Part shown: piece after piece, positions 20,501 through 34,560 of the stretch
Numbering within the stretch: the first letter of the stretch is position 1
Layout of the letters: each line of letters opens with the position of its first letter
Assembly (NCBI GenBank): GCA_043228905.1
Contig: JBHGNT010000008.1
Coordinates: forward strand, 14,446,001 to 14,510,000
From: Azolla caroliniana
Lineage: Eukaryota; Polypodiophyta
Direction: 5' to 3'
Length of the DNA stretch: 64,000 bases
Position numbers and translations under genes: made by a program
Notes under the pieces: generated by a model
Databases searched by the model: none
Seen by the model: only the letters and a program-made list of their open reading frames with translations
What the model was told of the DNA's origin: nothing

Positions 20501-23500
20501 GGCAGCATCGGGCAAACGATTGATTGTTCAACTCTTAAGAACTCGCATGCCTTGAATTCTCGAGAGATACATACGTATCACCTTCGACATCGTCGCATAT
20601 GCTTCATTCCTCTCTGTATTCTTCCAGAACCCAGTTTTGCAACAGACCGCACATCATTTACTTAGTGTTCGTTTCTTATGGCCCATACTTACATTAAATT
20701 AGCGAGAAATTAAAAGTTTGTTGAAAGACTTGTGGACGTAAGGGCATCTAACGTATGGATTGTTATCGCCCAAATACATACATAAAGGTTATAAACACTA
20801 TACTAATTGCACAAGTCATTTTGTGTGTGTGTGTGCATCGTTGCACACATATCACCTCTTCATGAACTTGGGAACTCACCCAATACATTACAAACATATT
20901 ATGCACACTATGTTGCGAAGGGAAAGGCAATTGATACATGTACCATCATCCCCCTCATACCGTGTGAGCGTGTCCCATCATCATGATACTAGTATTCCCT
21001 ATTGTGGGTCAAGTCACTTGTAAAAGTGATGCCTCTTAGAATTTTTGATGTCGTAGAGAGATATTGCATAGAGCTTTACTACTTTGACTCATCATCGCGC
21101 TTTTATTCATCTACTTTTACTTTATTCTTCCGTGGAAATGCAATTTTGTACCATTTATACTCCATATGTTGGGAGTGTTCATGCATGACGCCTTGAATTA
21201 GGGTGCAAGACTTGACTCGGTGTATTAAGCCTCGTTTTGATTGCATTGCATGAATATATTATATTATTGAAGAGGGTCAGGGTGCAACAATAACATTACG
21301 TGTGAAGGACAAGGCCATGCATTTCCCTTGTTCGTATAGCATTTGAAACCTAAAGGAAGTCACACATTTGTTGTTGTTAATGGTTTTTTAATAACTTTAT
21401 CAAGTACAAATATGTCAAGCATAAGCAATAGATTAATACAATTTTCTATTTGTTTTTTAACTAAGGTATTTTATTCAAGCTTTACGTTGAACTTTTGTGG
21501 TTGCTACGCTTCTCAAAATGATGAATTCTATCTTTAGGGAGCCACCACTCGGTGGAAAGTAATACTCGGAGGACTACTAGTCTCATGCACGAGTTATCGC
21601 ACTCACACAAGTTGTTAGTATGGATGTGTATATACAAACATGCACGCATGTAACATTCAATAATTGCAAGTGGAGACCATCCTTGATAAATAAGGTAATT
21701 TCAATATTACACAGTGTATTATGGGGAAATATTATATTGTATTGTCCTTCACAATCCTAAATATATTGTAATGCCCCTTCCAAAAAAAAGTGTGCTTCAA
21801 CTTTATGGTATGTGTGCTTTACTTGGTACTAGGTTGCTAGGCAGTCACAACCCTAATGACATAACAAGCTCCAAAACCTAAGGTTAAGAGTTCAGACGCC
21901 TTTTCCTAGTCACCTACTAGACAGTGACAAAAAATAACAACAAAATTGCTTGCTAGCTTAAACTTGACATGGAGTAAGTGAATTCTTGACCAGTGAAGTA
22001 TGATTGGTAATAATATTATGTTATTAATCGTTCATGTAAAATGTCATGTTGCTAACCAAATTATTCACGTTGAATATTTTTATTGTGTAGTAAAAGGAAG
22101 TATGTTTTCTATAGTAACCACCCTATAGAAAAATTACAAGGGGTTATGTAATAATATTCTTAAAACTACAAAGAGTCCAAGTAGTAATAAAATTAATTGT
22201 TACCAAGATGCACATACACTAAACATATGGTTAGCCAGCGTCATGTGCTTGAGGAATATGGAAAAATCAACAAATATTACAAGTGGAGATGTTGTCTTCC
22301 GTCGTTCTAATGGCCCATTTAAATATATATTGAAACATGTATGTGCAATGTTTGTTGCAATCGTATGAATATATCTGTGCCAATGTATATTACATTCATT
22401 GTATGACCATGTCCTTGTATTAAAAAGTGGTTAAGGAGTCATATCAACACAATACCATGTACCTCGTCCCGTGCATTTAGCTACATGGGCATGTGCAATG
22501 CTAGCGTGCACCTATACGAATATATGAGTGCTAAGATATTTACCTCAAATAATACAACACACATATAATTTGAGTTATCATGCAACTTTTGAGAGGCCAT
22601 CACATGCCCCAACATTGTGTAACTTGGTGGTATGAATACATAGTTAATATATTATATCATGATGGTTAGTTTGGTCTGAATCGTGTTGTTTGCACAAGTT
22701 TCCACCATGCAAAGCAATCTTCCTTTCCTCACTTCGTCGATGCCATTAGATGCATTTGAGCTCTTTGGGCATGATACTTGAGATCATTCATGTCTCCCAC
22801 ACTATTACCATGAAAACATGGGTTCGACAAACCAAGGGGGGTCCACATATCCCATGTTGTATAAATGATATAAATGGTTACTTTGTGATCCTAATCTAAT
22901 CTACCTTTTATGTTGTTTATTACTTATCGTGTTAAATGTTACATGCTTAACCCTCGCGTTTTTGTGCTTGATATTTATTTACCCAAACGCCCCACATTTT
23001 AACATAACGATTCATCCTTAATCAAGTATAATTAACATGCAATCATTGTAGACTCAGTTTTGTGTGTTTCTAGTAAGGAAATTATGTTATCAATATATTT
23101 TTGAAGATATTAAAGGTCCACAAAATCGACCTAATTCTAATTAAGCCAGATCAAAGTTCAGATATTCCACAAATCTCCAAGGTTTCTTGTTCGGTGAAGG
23201 GCCCTGAGAGCACCACATTTGTTTGGAATTGGAATGTATGTGGTGCTTGCTACTCTTATTATGTTTGATTATATGAATCGTATATCTCACAATTGTAGCA
23301 TCGAGTCCGAAGATCAAAACCCTAACAGATGCTCGTTTTCTCCGCTTCCACGATCGAATTCGCCGCTTTTGGACAATCACGATTCGGGAGACACAAACAG
23401 ATGGATTTCTGCAAGAGATATATCGATTATATCTACCTTGAAACGATGGATTTCTGCAAGAGACTGCTGCTGCTGACTGCTACCGCAGACAAAGCAAAAG

Positions 23501-25764
23501 CAACACGGGGAATAAGAATCGTTGTGCCTGGACATTCTGCGACAAAAGGTTGGTTTGCTGACTTCCATATTTCTCTTTCAGATCTTTTTTGCTATATTCA
23601 GACGGATTTTGTGCCATTTTCTCATCATTTCCTGTTGATTTGAGGCATGGAAATTTGGCCCCCCTCTTCATTTTTTCAAGCTTAAGTTGAGAATATTTAC
23701 TAAGTGGAACAAAGATCCTTTGAGAATAGTTACTGTAAAATTTCCAACTAATTTGTAATATCATCTCACCAAGTTTATTCCATTATTTTATGCATGGAAG
23801 GGAAAGCTAACAAGTATTAGAATGCAAGTTTTATCATTGTCCAGTGAGTGCTTGTATTCTTTTTACTGAAAAATAAATTCTTGTAGGAGAATAAAATAGT
23901 AGTGTGTTACAAAAGTTATTCCCTTCCTGATAATATGCATTGAACTGCATCCTTCTCCAAATCACATATGTTGAAAATCTTGGAATGGATCATTGGATAC
24001 GTGCATTTTCATCATTCCATTTATTAAAGGTTGTAGATGCTTCCCGACAGTAAACCTTGGGCTACTCTCTTATGATAAACTTGGAAGCTGCTCAGAATAA
24101 GGTGAATGTGCATAGGGTGTGGTGTTTATATCAAAAAGTTGAATGTGGTGAGGAAAAAGTGCTTCCAAAGGCTCCAACAAGAAGTAAAATGTCAAAACAT
24201 TAAAGAAAGTTCCAGCAGAGAAATAACATGAATTAGATCTCTAATGATATCTATTAATGTCTGCCATCTTAAAATCTGTATTTGGTCTCATTTTCTAAAA
24301 CATCATAGAACTTAATTTTAGATGGCTGTGTATTGCATCCTCTATCTTATTGTTTATAAAGCCAAAGGCCAGAAGAAGTATGTTTTTCATCCATGGTGCC
24401 AATGTAGTACAGTTGTGTGTATATGACAATGTCATCTTTACTTTAGAACATGTGTAAAGCTACTATTTCCTTGCAGTGTTTCAAATCCTGCATTTCTACC
24501 CTAAACCCCTGGAGTTCCTAATATTTCTAGTATTATTTGCATTTACGTTCAAGTAAGTTCATACTTTTCTATGCTTAAAGTGTCAAAGGAGTGATATAGA
24601 ACTTGTCTTTTTGTGCATTTATTGGCATTTCAGTAATTTCAATAATTGGAACTGATCATGGATCAATACATATTACAATAAAAATTATTATTATGATACT
24701 ATCTATGCCTTGCAATTTTTTTTGACACAGGTCTTGGATAATTGGATGTGCTGTCAAGTTGAGGAGCTCACTTTAAAGCGGTCGTTCTTGCAGCAATAAT
24801 GATTGGATTCCACTCGACTAGGTTTGCTCCTGGTGATTATTCCAATTTACATTTTGAACATTTATTTGCACTGGCTAAGACAATGGCCCTTGGTTTATGG
24901 AAAGTGATTTCTGCACATATTTCTAGGAGTAAATTTTTAGTGTGCATGATCTCATTTCTAAAAAATACTAAGAAGTTGTAGAATGTAACATCAAACCTGT
25001 ATGTTGGTACTTTGTCTCACAATGTTCAGGTTGCAAATCACAAACGTCACAACACCATGATGGTTAAAGCTTGAAGTTTTTTGACGAGGTAAGCTCATGA
25101 ATCTATAAGTGACAATTTTGTTCAATGTCTAGTTTCTTGTATGGTCTATAAGCCACAAGATGTTTCTTTTACATTGTGCTTTAGCGGTCTTGTTGTTCAT
25201 GCTTCTGAGAAATAGTAGTTTCATATTTAACTGGTCTGGAACTGTTATGTTCTCGGGAAACTGACCAAACAAAATCAATTAATAATTTTTTAGCACTGAA
25301 CCACCCTCTGCTGTGATGTCTAATCCAGCTCCTCTTATGGCAATAGTGACTTCCTCTTCCAATTACATATTACGACGCTTTATTAAGTTCTATTTTGGTT
25401 CTTCTAGGTGCTCGTTTATCCTTTTTATGGTATGCGTGCACAATGTGTCGTGTTATTTGTACAAATAAACAACAGTTTGTAGTCCAATGATGTTGTTTTT
25501 GAAACTTTTTAGCACAAATATATTATTTTAAAATATTCCCAGGGATATTGTTTTTCTGGAGGGATTGATTATTATGTGATCAGATTGTCGGTTTCTGGCA
25601 GATTAGTTTTGGCTTATGGTGGAAAACTAGTGTAAGCACATGAACAGTGGAAGGCGTGGTTAAGGGATTGTTGCATTTGTTTGTAACATTTTAAATTTTT
25701 ATGTAAGGATAATATAGCCTCGTTACTTGCTTTTTTTAAAACAGCCTCAAGTAGTTCGACTCAC

Positions 25765-25880
25765 AAGCTATGAGATGAGGCTTTGCTTCAGAAGCTACTG
25801 TTTATGATCCTAAAGTAAGTCTAAGCTATGAGATGAGGCTTTGCTTCAGAAGCTACTGTTTATGATCCTAAAGTAAGTCT
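25765..25880. repeat. 58-bp perfect tandem duplication
   Basis: The unit beginning aagctatgagatgaggctt (25765-25822) is repeated immediately at 25823-25880, apparently without mismatch, so the duplication is recent. Confidence 0.85.
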
Positions 25881-27514
25881 AGTTGAACTATAGTTCGGGT
25901 CCTTAACCAGTATTTTGTACATTGCCTCAATTAGAAAACCTTTGATAACTCTGATGCCAGAATTTATATGCGAGCATGGCACACATCTTGACTTAGTTTG
26001 ATAGAAATGGCCATAGAGAAGGTGTTGAGAGAAACAGGGTGTAAAATATGTAGAGGCAATATCATTATCATAGGTTACTTTAAAAATATTGTGGGCTCTG
26101 GCAGCTCTTCAAGGATGGTCATAGTGAATGCATCAAACTATTGGAATACCGTGTGGAAATGATGTATTCTTCACATGAGGTGTTGTTTGTTTATCACATA
26201 ACTCCGTTGTTTGTTTACTTCCAAAAAGTAATAAATTTTTTGTATCAAAATTATATATCAACAAATCTCTGAATTCTGGATCTAATTCTGAAGTTATTCA
26301 AATATCTTATATTTTATTATTGTACTGTCAAAATTGATGTGGGTTTTACTGGTGGAATTTCATAGATAGCTCACATTCAGTGCAAAATGTTCTCTAAATG
26401 CCTCATTTTAGGATTTCATGGCCATAACAAGTGTGATCCTTTAATCATCTGTCAGAAGTTGATATAATGGTTAGTATATTTACCTCTGAAAAACATTCTT
26501 TATGATTCTTTTAAAGATTTATTATTCTTCAAGTGGCCATGGTTTGCTGTTATTAAGGTTTTGTCATTTGGATCAATCTGTTTGTAGGTAAGATAATTGC
26601 TGATTTCCATCTTATTTGTAACCCCACAAATCAATAATAAAACAGAAAACTCGTTAGAAAAACTTGGAATCTTTGATGTCATATTTGGAAACTCAGTAGT
26701 CAATAATAAAACAGAAAAATCATCAGAAAAACATGCGGACTTCCCAAGAAGTTTGGCAGAAAGCGAGTAAGAACTGACATCCTTGACATATTTAAGATAT
26801 GTTCATCTTAACTTATTTAGCCAGTTTATATGATAGTTTCAAGTCATTTAGCTTGGCAGTGTGCTTTCGTTGCCAAACAGAGATATGAGAATTTGTGAGG
26901 ATACCTGTGTGCTACATGCAGCAGTGCAAACACAAGCAATCTGCGTAAATTTGCAATTGCAATCAATGTTGAAACGGCCTTTTTTAATCGACAAATTTGG
27001 GTTAATCTGTAAAACATTTTCAACCGTCAATGTGGAAAATGGCCTTTTATTAAAGTTAAGATTAGTCTGCATAAAACTGTACCCATAATCAATGACGGCA
27101 ATGGGAATGTCCAGTCTATCTAAATAGACACCACATGATTTATCAAAAGTTGGGGTATCCTGCTTAAAATTTCAAATAATCTACCAAACATGCATCTAGA
27201 ACATTCTCCAAAGATGGCATTCTCTTAAATCTCTGACATGGTGATGGACTTGATTGTTCAACATCATTCTTCAATGCACTTAGTATATTCAATAAAGTGC
27301 ATTCTTCTATCTTGCATTGATATAAGTGACTACATAAGGGAGTTGATGTGCCACCAGTTGCACTTAAATGGCGTGACATATGGGAAGAGACTAACTAGGC
27401 TAGCAAGACTTACATGTCAGACAGAAAAAACACTGCTTGCCCATATTCAATAATAAGAACCTTTGTATACATCAGAGACTTGATTGTTACCACAGATAAG
27501 TTCAATGTATGAAG

Positions 27515-27965
27515 ATGAACTGATAATGATCAACCTTTTCCTGAGACCATAAGGTCTTGAACTATACTTCATAAAAAACTAACATCTTGCAGTCATGTTG
27601 CACTATGATTCCAACTTCCAACATTCATAGCTGGAGATTACCAATTCCAAAAATTGGGAATCCTCAAGCTTTGCCCTATGAACTAATAATGATCAACCTT
27701 TTCCTAAGGCCACGAGGCCTTGAACTATTTCATAAAGAACTAAAAATCTGCAGCCATGTTGCATATTATCGTTACTACATTCACAAGGCTTCTTTTGTGT
27801 TGCATCACTGAGAGACTAGATTGGTATCTTTGCAGATAAGGTGGTCAATATGTGAATCTCTATGAACTAATAATAATCTGACCTTTTCCTAAGCCCATGA
27901 GGTCTTGAATTATTTCATAAAAAACTAGCATTCCACAGCCATACATTCACAAGGCTACGTTGTGT
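27515..27965. repeat. Three degenerate copies of a ~90-bp repeat
   Basis: Related segments begin near 27517, 27679 and 27862: gaact(a/g)ataat(g/a)atcaacc, then ttttcctaaggcc, aggtcttgaact, tttcataaa and gcagccatgttgca-like ends. Spacing is about 160-180 bases. No coding sense seen. Confidence 0.6.
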
Positions 27966-28965
27966 CACATCACCATGACATGCCAATATTACAATGGAAA
28001 ATTAAAAAACTTGACCGTTTTCAGTTTGCACATACTTCACTAAAAACTTTGCTTACAGCTGTTTTTCTTCATTGATCTGACAAAACCTTCTCATCTATGA
28101 TTTAGGTGAGGGAAATTTTGTACTTTAATATGGAAACCACCAGAAATAAGATTTTCTTTCAATCCTTTCCCATTTTCTGTTTAACCATGTACGATGTACT
28201 GGATTTGGACTATCAGCTATGCAACAGTTTGACAATCAATCTTTTGCTCTTAATGCAAAATAAAGAAATTTGCCACCATTGTCTAGATACAACTTAAAAA
28301 ATACAACAAACTTAAGCGTTTCAGCCTGTCATAACTAGGTACCTTAGGACGAAAAAGAGCAAAAGCTTTTGCAAACAATCAACCCTCAACTCAATACAAA
28401 GGTCTGAACACATTCTTGCACTATGTACGCTACTGTTTGCATGCTAACCAATACCATCATTGCTTTTTCAATACAGATTAAGAACACATTACTGTTTCTA
28501 GCACTATTGTGTGAATATGATTCTATTGCAAGATTCAATGTCTCCTCATGAAGAAGTTGAATGTTCAAATAGAGCAGCTTACCTTTCTAGATCAAAAAAA
28601 TTTCATTGCAGCAGTATTAAGCATGATAAAGATCAGTAAAGGGTGTATTCAGCACAAATTCCTGTAAAGCAAATCTGTATATCCTATAATGCTTGCTGAC
28701 GAGTATATGCTATGAACATCCCCTAATTCAAATTTCTCTGATAGTTGAGGGTATGGAAGGAAAATTGTGTTGTCCATTAGCACGTGGAACTCTGAACTCT
28801 ACCTATCTTCTCTTGAAGACATTATTTTATTATCCTATTCATACAGAAAATTTACAAAAATCCAATAATGAGAGACAATTGTCAGTACACCCCTTCTCAG
28901 ATGTGTATAATATTAGGATGACCACAACAATATAAGCTTACAGAAGTGAAAATGAGCTGGAGCTT

Positions 28966-30748
28966 TCACCTCTTGAACTGGGTCCGTGATAAAATTCTTT
29001 TACCATACGGGCTGCTATGGAGCACTCGTACATGTGGTTTGATAGCATCAACTAAACTCTTGTGAAGATGTCCCTAAAAAAATAATTAAAATATTTACTA
29101 AGCAGCACTAACAGGTCCATAAATGCAAAAAACCAAACTATCCCCTACCTTTAGGATACTAATCGGAATTTTGCCAAGTTTCAAAATTGACCAGAATACC
29201 CCGATACAGTGGTGAAGTTTTTAATAAACAAGGGGTATTTTTTATCAATTTTGAAAACAAAAGGGAGTCTAGTAAAATTTTGAAAGCTTACGCTATTCTG
29301 ATGGATACAACAAGTTAGCGGTATTATACTGAATCTCCAACCTGGTTAGGGGTATTGTTCTGGTAATTTTGCCATATAGAAATATAATAATAGGTCACGA
29401 GAAAAAGTACATACTTGGGTAACCTGAAGGGCAGACTGAACAACATAATTTGCGTAAGGATCCTGTAGCAACTGACTGAGCACCGTGCTCCCTATCAATT
29501 CCTTTATGATGCAGACCTTATTTTCTTCTGTTGCAACATTGAGACATTTCTCTATGACATTGCTACCAAATTTTTGCATTGCAAGATGTGCATAATTGCC
29601 CTCAAGCCTTGCAATTACTTCTGCTGATGCCCAAGGAAGCCCAAGTTCCAGAATATATTGTACAACATAATTCCTGTTGCACATTCGTAGTAAACAAAAG
29701 TTTTTTACAAAAATAAATAAGAAATTTCTGTTATTACAAATGGAATTATGCATTAAAAATCCTAATTAAGACAAGAACTGAGGATATCTGAATATCTTAC
29801 TTAGTTAATAAACACTAGGCACCAAATCTAAAAATGAAACACAAGCGTTTAATAACACCGCTAATGAACTTATAAAAATGAAACAAAACCTTTTAATAAT
29901 AACACTAATGAACTTTTGATTAGAGACTAGAAAGGTCATGAATCAGGCCACACTTATTAGAAATTAGAAACGGAAATAAACATGCATACAAGAAAATATG
30001 GAAGTCTAAATGATATGTCAAATTCATAATAGCAAGAATTTTTAAACATGCTGAATCCTTTAAAGACAACTGTCACATCATTTTTTAAGCTAGAAAAGGC
30101 ACACTCGTATATCACATATACTAAGTGCTCTGATGATCAAAAGTTTGACTGCACACTCCAATACACACCTTAAGCAAAGGGATATCAGAAATGGGCATCA
30201 GAATAAATTTGTCAATTGAAGAACCACATTCAACTTAGTTCAAAGTTAAATTTAATACACTAGGCGACAAAAGTACAAAATAGTATATTTACCCAAATGG
30301 ATCCTGTGAAAGCTCAAGAGAATTGATGGCTATTTCAGACACTAGAATTTGCCTTTGGAACCCTGATGCAAAATCTACACATCGTTGCAGAACACAACAA
30401 CCATGCCGATGTGAAGCAATCTCAACACAATGAGAAGCAGCCGCATCAATTATGAACTGTTTGACATAAAATGACAAATAAGGTAAAGCTAATTATGAGC
30501 AATATAGGACTAAAAAATCATATTAAGGGAACAGTAATAGTAGAATAGGCACATGTTTAAATACAGAAGATACTGTAAAATGCACCTGATGATCCTCATT
30601 GCTGAGACATTGCAAACACCTTTGTACCAAGTGATTACCATTTAAATCCTTGATCAGGGTCACAACACCATGCTTTAAAGATGAGATAAGCATAGTAATT
30701 TGCTCTGGCGTCTGCAATTTTTCAACTAGCTTTTGAGCAGCTCGAGTG
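28966..30748 (-). CDS. PUF gene exons 2-5: repeats 3-8 and C-terminal cap
   Basis: Exon 2 (163 bp) carries TRAAQ and NHLVQ. Exon 3 (164 bp) carries HRHGCCVLQ. Exon 4 (259 bp) carries NYVVQ, SNVIE and DPYANYVVQ. Exon 5 (108 bp) encodes the C-terminal cap GHLHKSLVDAI...SPYGKRILSRTQFKR. Splitting of repeats across exons is in register, so the domain is complete. Confidence 0.92.
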
Positions 30749-33553
30749 CTGACAAAAGGACAAAGCAGAATCCTATAAGGTGCACTGTAATTATGACAAG
30801 ACCTACTTGGATATACACCTTAAATCTAGTGGAATTGAGATAGCATTGGATACAATGGTTAGCCAGGAAAATTATGTAGGTATATTGCAATGAAGGCACA
30901 TTTTAAAAACCTAATCAGTAAACCCCAAACCCCAAGGCCTTAGGTCAAGAAGAACAAAAAAAAGCATTTGATATACTGTGCAGCCAACAAACTTCGTTGA
31001 GGTAAAGACCTAATTAAAACATGTTTTAAGGAATTTTATACAATGGCCATCCAAGCACATAATATAAGGCCCATTGCAACTAAGGCACATCTTAAACATC
31101 TGGGCGGTATAAAGCTTACGCCATGAACATTGGCAATTAAAATTGACAGCAACTTATAAACACATAATTTTTACAGCATTACTCTAAACAGGAAAAGAGA
31201 AGCGATTAGATCCAAATTATCAAACATCCGATTCAAATATTTCAGTTCATTAACCCACTTACCCATGCATATTCAATGAGATATCCACGAGATTGTTATT
31301 CTTGGTCACAGCCTCAAGTATTGCAGTATACTGTGCTTCATTACAAAAGTCAAGGAGCTTTTGTACAAGATAGTTTCCAAAAGGATCAGTCATTAATTCT
31401 ACAACATGATCTTTGATCTCTTTCAACACCTTCTCTACATCTTCAAACTTTGCTCCATCAAGTTTCCTTTGCAGAAGTCGGCAGCCATGCTGATCTCTGG
31501 CTATGTTGTATACCCTTCCTTCAATGTCATCCAAAGACATGAGCTTTAGAATCTCTTGCATCGAATCTACACCATTACTGCTCTTACTATCAGGCATGGC
31601 CAAATTAGACACACGATTTGTTTCATCTGTAGTACTGTTGTGGAAAAAGCACCCATTATTGACAATCGGTTCCAGCTTCATATTATTCTTTGTTATCTTC
31701 CTATCAGTAGCTGAAATAGTGCTGGCAAATTCTCCATTAATCCTTCCATAGTTAGTCTCCCTATTCTGGTTTCGAACGTTTGGAAATTGTTTGATTTCCT
31801 CTAACTCACCATTAAAAAACCCTTTCCGAGAAGCTAGGGAGGAATCATGCAGATGGTGTGAGTAATGACAAGTACCTTGAGTGTAGAATCTGGAATGACT
31901 GATATCTGGGAGAGAGGCATTATCCTGAAAGTCCCTAATTAACTCATGAGTTCCCATACCAGGTGAGTATACAGTTCTTGATCCCCAACTAGGTAACTCA
32001 ACTTGATTATATTGATGCATATTTCCATTAAGAAAGTTCTCACTTTGCATATGCATTAACCTCTCTTTCTGCACAGCTAATTGCCTATAAAACTGAATAA
32101 TCTTCTGCTGATTGATAGAATTAACCATAGGTACCACATCAATGTACTGGTTATTACGCTCTTCAAGGACTCCATTAGATAGTGACCTATTCTCTGGAAG
32201 AATTCTCTGATCAGGAATAAACGGACACCTAGTAGATGTTTTCATCAATGATGGGGGGGTGAGATGACCAGATTCATGGTGATGATGCAGAAGATATGCA
32301 GATTGGGCATATTCACCATCACTATATGGTGAAGGCAAACCTTTCTCAAAGCATTGTTGTCTTGTAAGAGTCCTTATATCTGCAATAGAAGATATTTCAA
32401 AGTGAGAGAGATCGAAGTGCTTTCTTACTAGTATGTTTCTCTCACTTCCACATGTCACTTCTGGTCTGATCATCATCTGCCTCTGATCATGTGCAGGAAG
32501 AAAGATTTTAGTAGGGATAGTTCTCGATGATGAACTAATGTTAAGGAAAGGAGAATCTCTCGTCCTCGGAGCTGATGATGATGAAGAAAAACTCTCCTGA
32601 CATAATGAATGTGCATATGAATCATCCTGGAATCGAGAGGTCATTGATTCAGGACAATTAGAACTAGAACGATGAAGCTCCATTGATGATTGAACGGAGT
32701 GATTATTGAATATGGAAGAGGCACATCTTACAGGCACAACTCCTGCAAAATAAGCTCTAGCCCTTGACATATCTGGTAAATTACAATGACTTCCATGAAG
32801 CAGATTATTGTTCTTGGCTGAAGAAGAATTACAACCAGATGCTATCTTTGCAGAAGCACTATTTAGTTTAATCTGTTGATCATCTGAAGAGAAAATTGTA
32901 TTATAATGATGGCAATTGTTTTCTTCTTTTTCTTCTTCTTGTATTTGCAATCCCAGCTTAACCATTGCAGAATTAAGTTGTAGATTTGCAACACTGGATT
33001 CATCAACATAATATTGATCATGCAAGTTGCTTCTGCCCCTGAATGCAGGATAAGCAGTATCAAATCGTTTGGTCTCACAAGACGAGGAAATATGTTCTTG
33101 TTCTTGCTGTGATCCAGTCAGATTAACTATGGAAGCATGAGAAAGAAACCCAGATTGATCCATATATTCATGACCATTTTTCAAGTTACGACTGATGTTA
33201 CTGTTAATATTGTTGTTGATTAAGGACACTTCTGGAATTAGGCTCTGATGTAGAGCCTTATGTTTTGTGTATGGAGGAGGTAGCATTGAACTACGAATAC
33301 AATGTACTTCTGCAGAATGGTTCGGTGTAGGATTTGTGTCAGTGGAACCATTACAATTAGAGTTTTTGTCTGACGAGATGGTATTAGGGTTTGAAACACG
33401 GGAATCATGGCGATCAGAGCAGCTGGAGAAGTTCAGTTTCTTTGCTGCTGAAGAGCTAGCATAGAGACGAGGGGGGATCTGATCGTAACTGTGGAGAAGC
33501 TCTTCATGGACGAACTCGTCAGCTTCGTTAAATATAGTAGATTCCATAGTCAT
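28966..33553 (-). CDS. Pumilio/PUF RNA-binding protein, five exons
   Basis: Post-transcriptional regulator that binds mRNA 3' UTRs and promotes decay or repression. Exons (minus): 33553-31263, 30748-30586, 30456-30293, 29673-29415 and 29073-28966; all GT..AG with phases 2, 0, 2, 0, giving 994 codons ending KR-stop. The first ATG (33553, MTMEST) is used; MEST at 33547 is an alternative. Residues 1 to about 660 are a Ser/Asn/His-rich region without domains; the PUF domain covers about 664-994. Eight repeats carry these RNA-contact pentads in order: CRLLQ, NYLVQ, TRAAQ, NHLVQ, CCVLQ, NYVVQ, SNVIE, NYVVQ. By the PUF code, read from repeat 8 to 1, the target is UGUAUAUA. The order and spacing (DPFGNY, DLNGNH, HRHGCC, DPYANY) resemble the Arabidopsis APUM9-12 group more than APUM1-6. 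No broken repeat or stop seen. Confidence 0.93.
31263..33553 (-). CDS. PUF gene exon 1: long disordered N-terminus and repeats 1-2
   Basis: Encodes residues 1-763. The N-terminal part is low-complexity (Ser, Asn, His, Gln) and typical of PUF proteins outside the RNA-binding domain. The domain starts with MQEILKLMSLDDIEGRVYNIA; repeats 1 and 2 end within this exon, and the donor (GG then GTAAGT) splits a Gly codon in HGT of repeat 3. Confidence 0.93.
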
Positions 33554-34050
33554 GAAGCTCAAAAGTGTAGAAGCTTTTCAGAAAACACGCAGAGAATAGA
33601 GGAGAACCAAATTTGTTAATAACACAGAGGACACAAAACGATGCCCCGTTATAACGCCATAGCGAAAAGCTGTTACACTACCTTCACATTTGAGCTGGAG
33701 AAAGACATATTTCACGAGTACAAGAGCACAAACAGAGATCTGAGAGAGAGAGAAGAAAGAACCTTTCATGGACAGACAAGACAAGAAAGAATGGAACTTC
33801 ACACGACATATGCAGATGAAAGCTCTATATATAAATACACATCCGATGTCTGCACATTTCTCGGTTATAAACCGATGCACAAATTGAGGTACAGCACCAA
33901 ACAAAGCTGAGGGAGAGACTTAACGGATTGGCGGAAGTTCACGCCATAGCTAAGGTGAAACTGTAGATATTGCTTTCTTCACCTCCAAAACTGTGTGTGT
34001 ACATACATTATATAGATATATGCTAGAGAGAGAGAGAGAGAGAGAGAGAG
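33554..34050 (-). promoter_or_regulatory. 5' leader/promoter side of the PUF gene
   Basis: No coding sequence supported. The minus strand has a CT-rich stretch (about 33731-33760) as often seen in plant leaders, and a GA run at 34025-34048. A TATA-like tatatata/tatata pair occurs near 33825-33835 and 34010-34020 on the plus strand, but I cannot choose the true core promoter. Confidence 0.3.
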
Positions 34051-34299
34051 TTAGTACGCCATAGCCAGCAAGTTGTAGTGTTCACGTATTTTGACAGGCG
34101 AAAAATATATGAGCACCGACCAGTGGACGCCATCATCATCATCAATCATCAGATCAGAGAGATACCGGCAGAGAACAAACAGTAGAATACGGGGGAAGGG
34201 ATGGCTTACTCCATAGATGTCTTCTTCAAAGAGGCGGGCTGCGGTTTCACGTACTGGAAGAAAATACGGTGCTAGCAGAGGACATGGCTGTGCATGGAC

Positions 34300-34560
34300 C
34301 TGCGGCAGCAGAAGCAGAAGCAGAAGCAGGAGCTGCCACTGCTGCCGATCACCATCACCATCGCCATCGCCATCGCCATCATCAAAGATCGATCCACAGT
34401 CTAACGAGCATGCCTCGGCACAACAAACATAGATTGTCACAGATTCCCTGATGAGTATTAATATGTGCAGATACGCTAAGGAGAACGCAGAAGAAGAAGA
34501 AGAAGAAGAAGAAGAAGAAGAAGAAAGGGGTGGCGATGGCGATGGCGATGGCAAAAGCTT
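34300..34560. repeat. Cluster of simple repeats (GCAGAA, CATCGC, GAA, GGCGAT)
   Basis: GCAGAA units at about 34310-34335, CATCGC/CATCAC units at 34345-34383, a GAA run at 34488-34525 and GGCGAT units at 34531-34552. Open frames crossing this region on both strands are artefacts of the repeats. Confidence 0.8.

Larger units (their letters stand above)
20501..28900. other. Intergenic region between the DUF630/632 and PUF genes; no gene recognised
   Basis: AT-rich. Short open frames show no conserved motif. Around 23329-23568 a stretch reads fairly protein-like and repeats gatggatttctgcaagaga (23401 and 23447), and an acceptor-like acag precedes 24732, so a transcribed non-coding or decayed gene is possible, but I could not assign one. 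Local repeats are listed separately. Confidence 0.4.

Noticed and set aside
33553-33562. PUF start at 33562
   Set aside because: That codon is TTG; the first in-frame ATG is at 33553.
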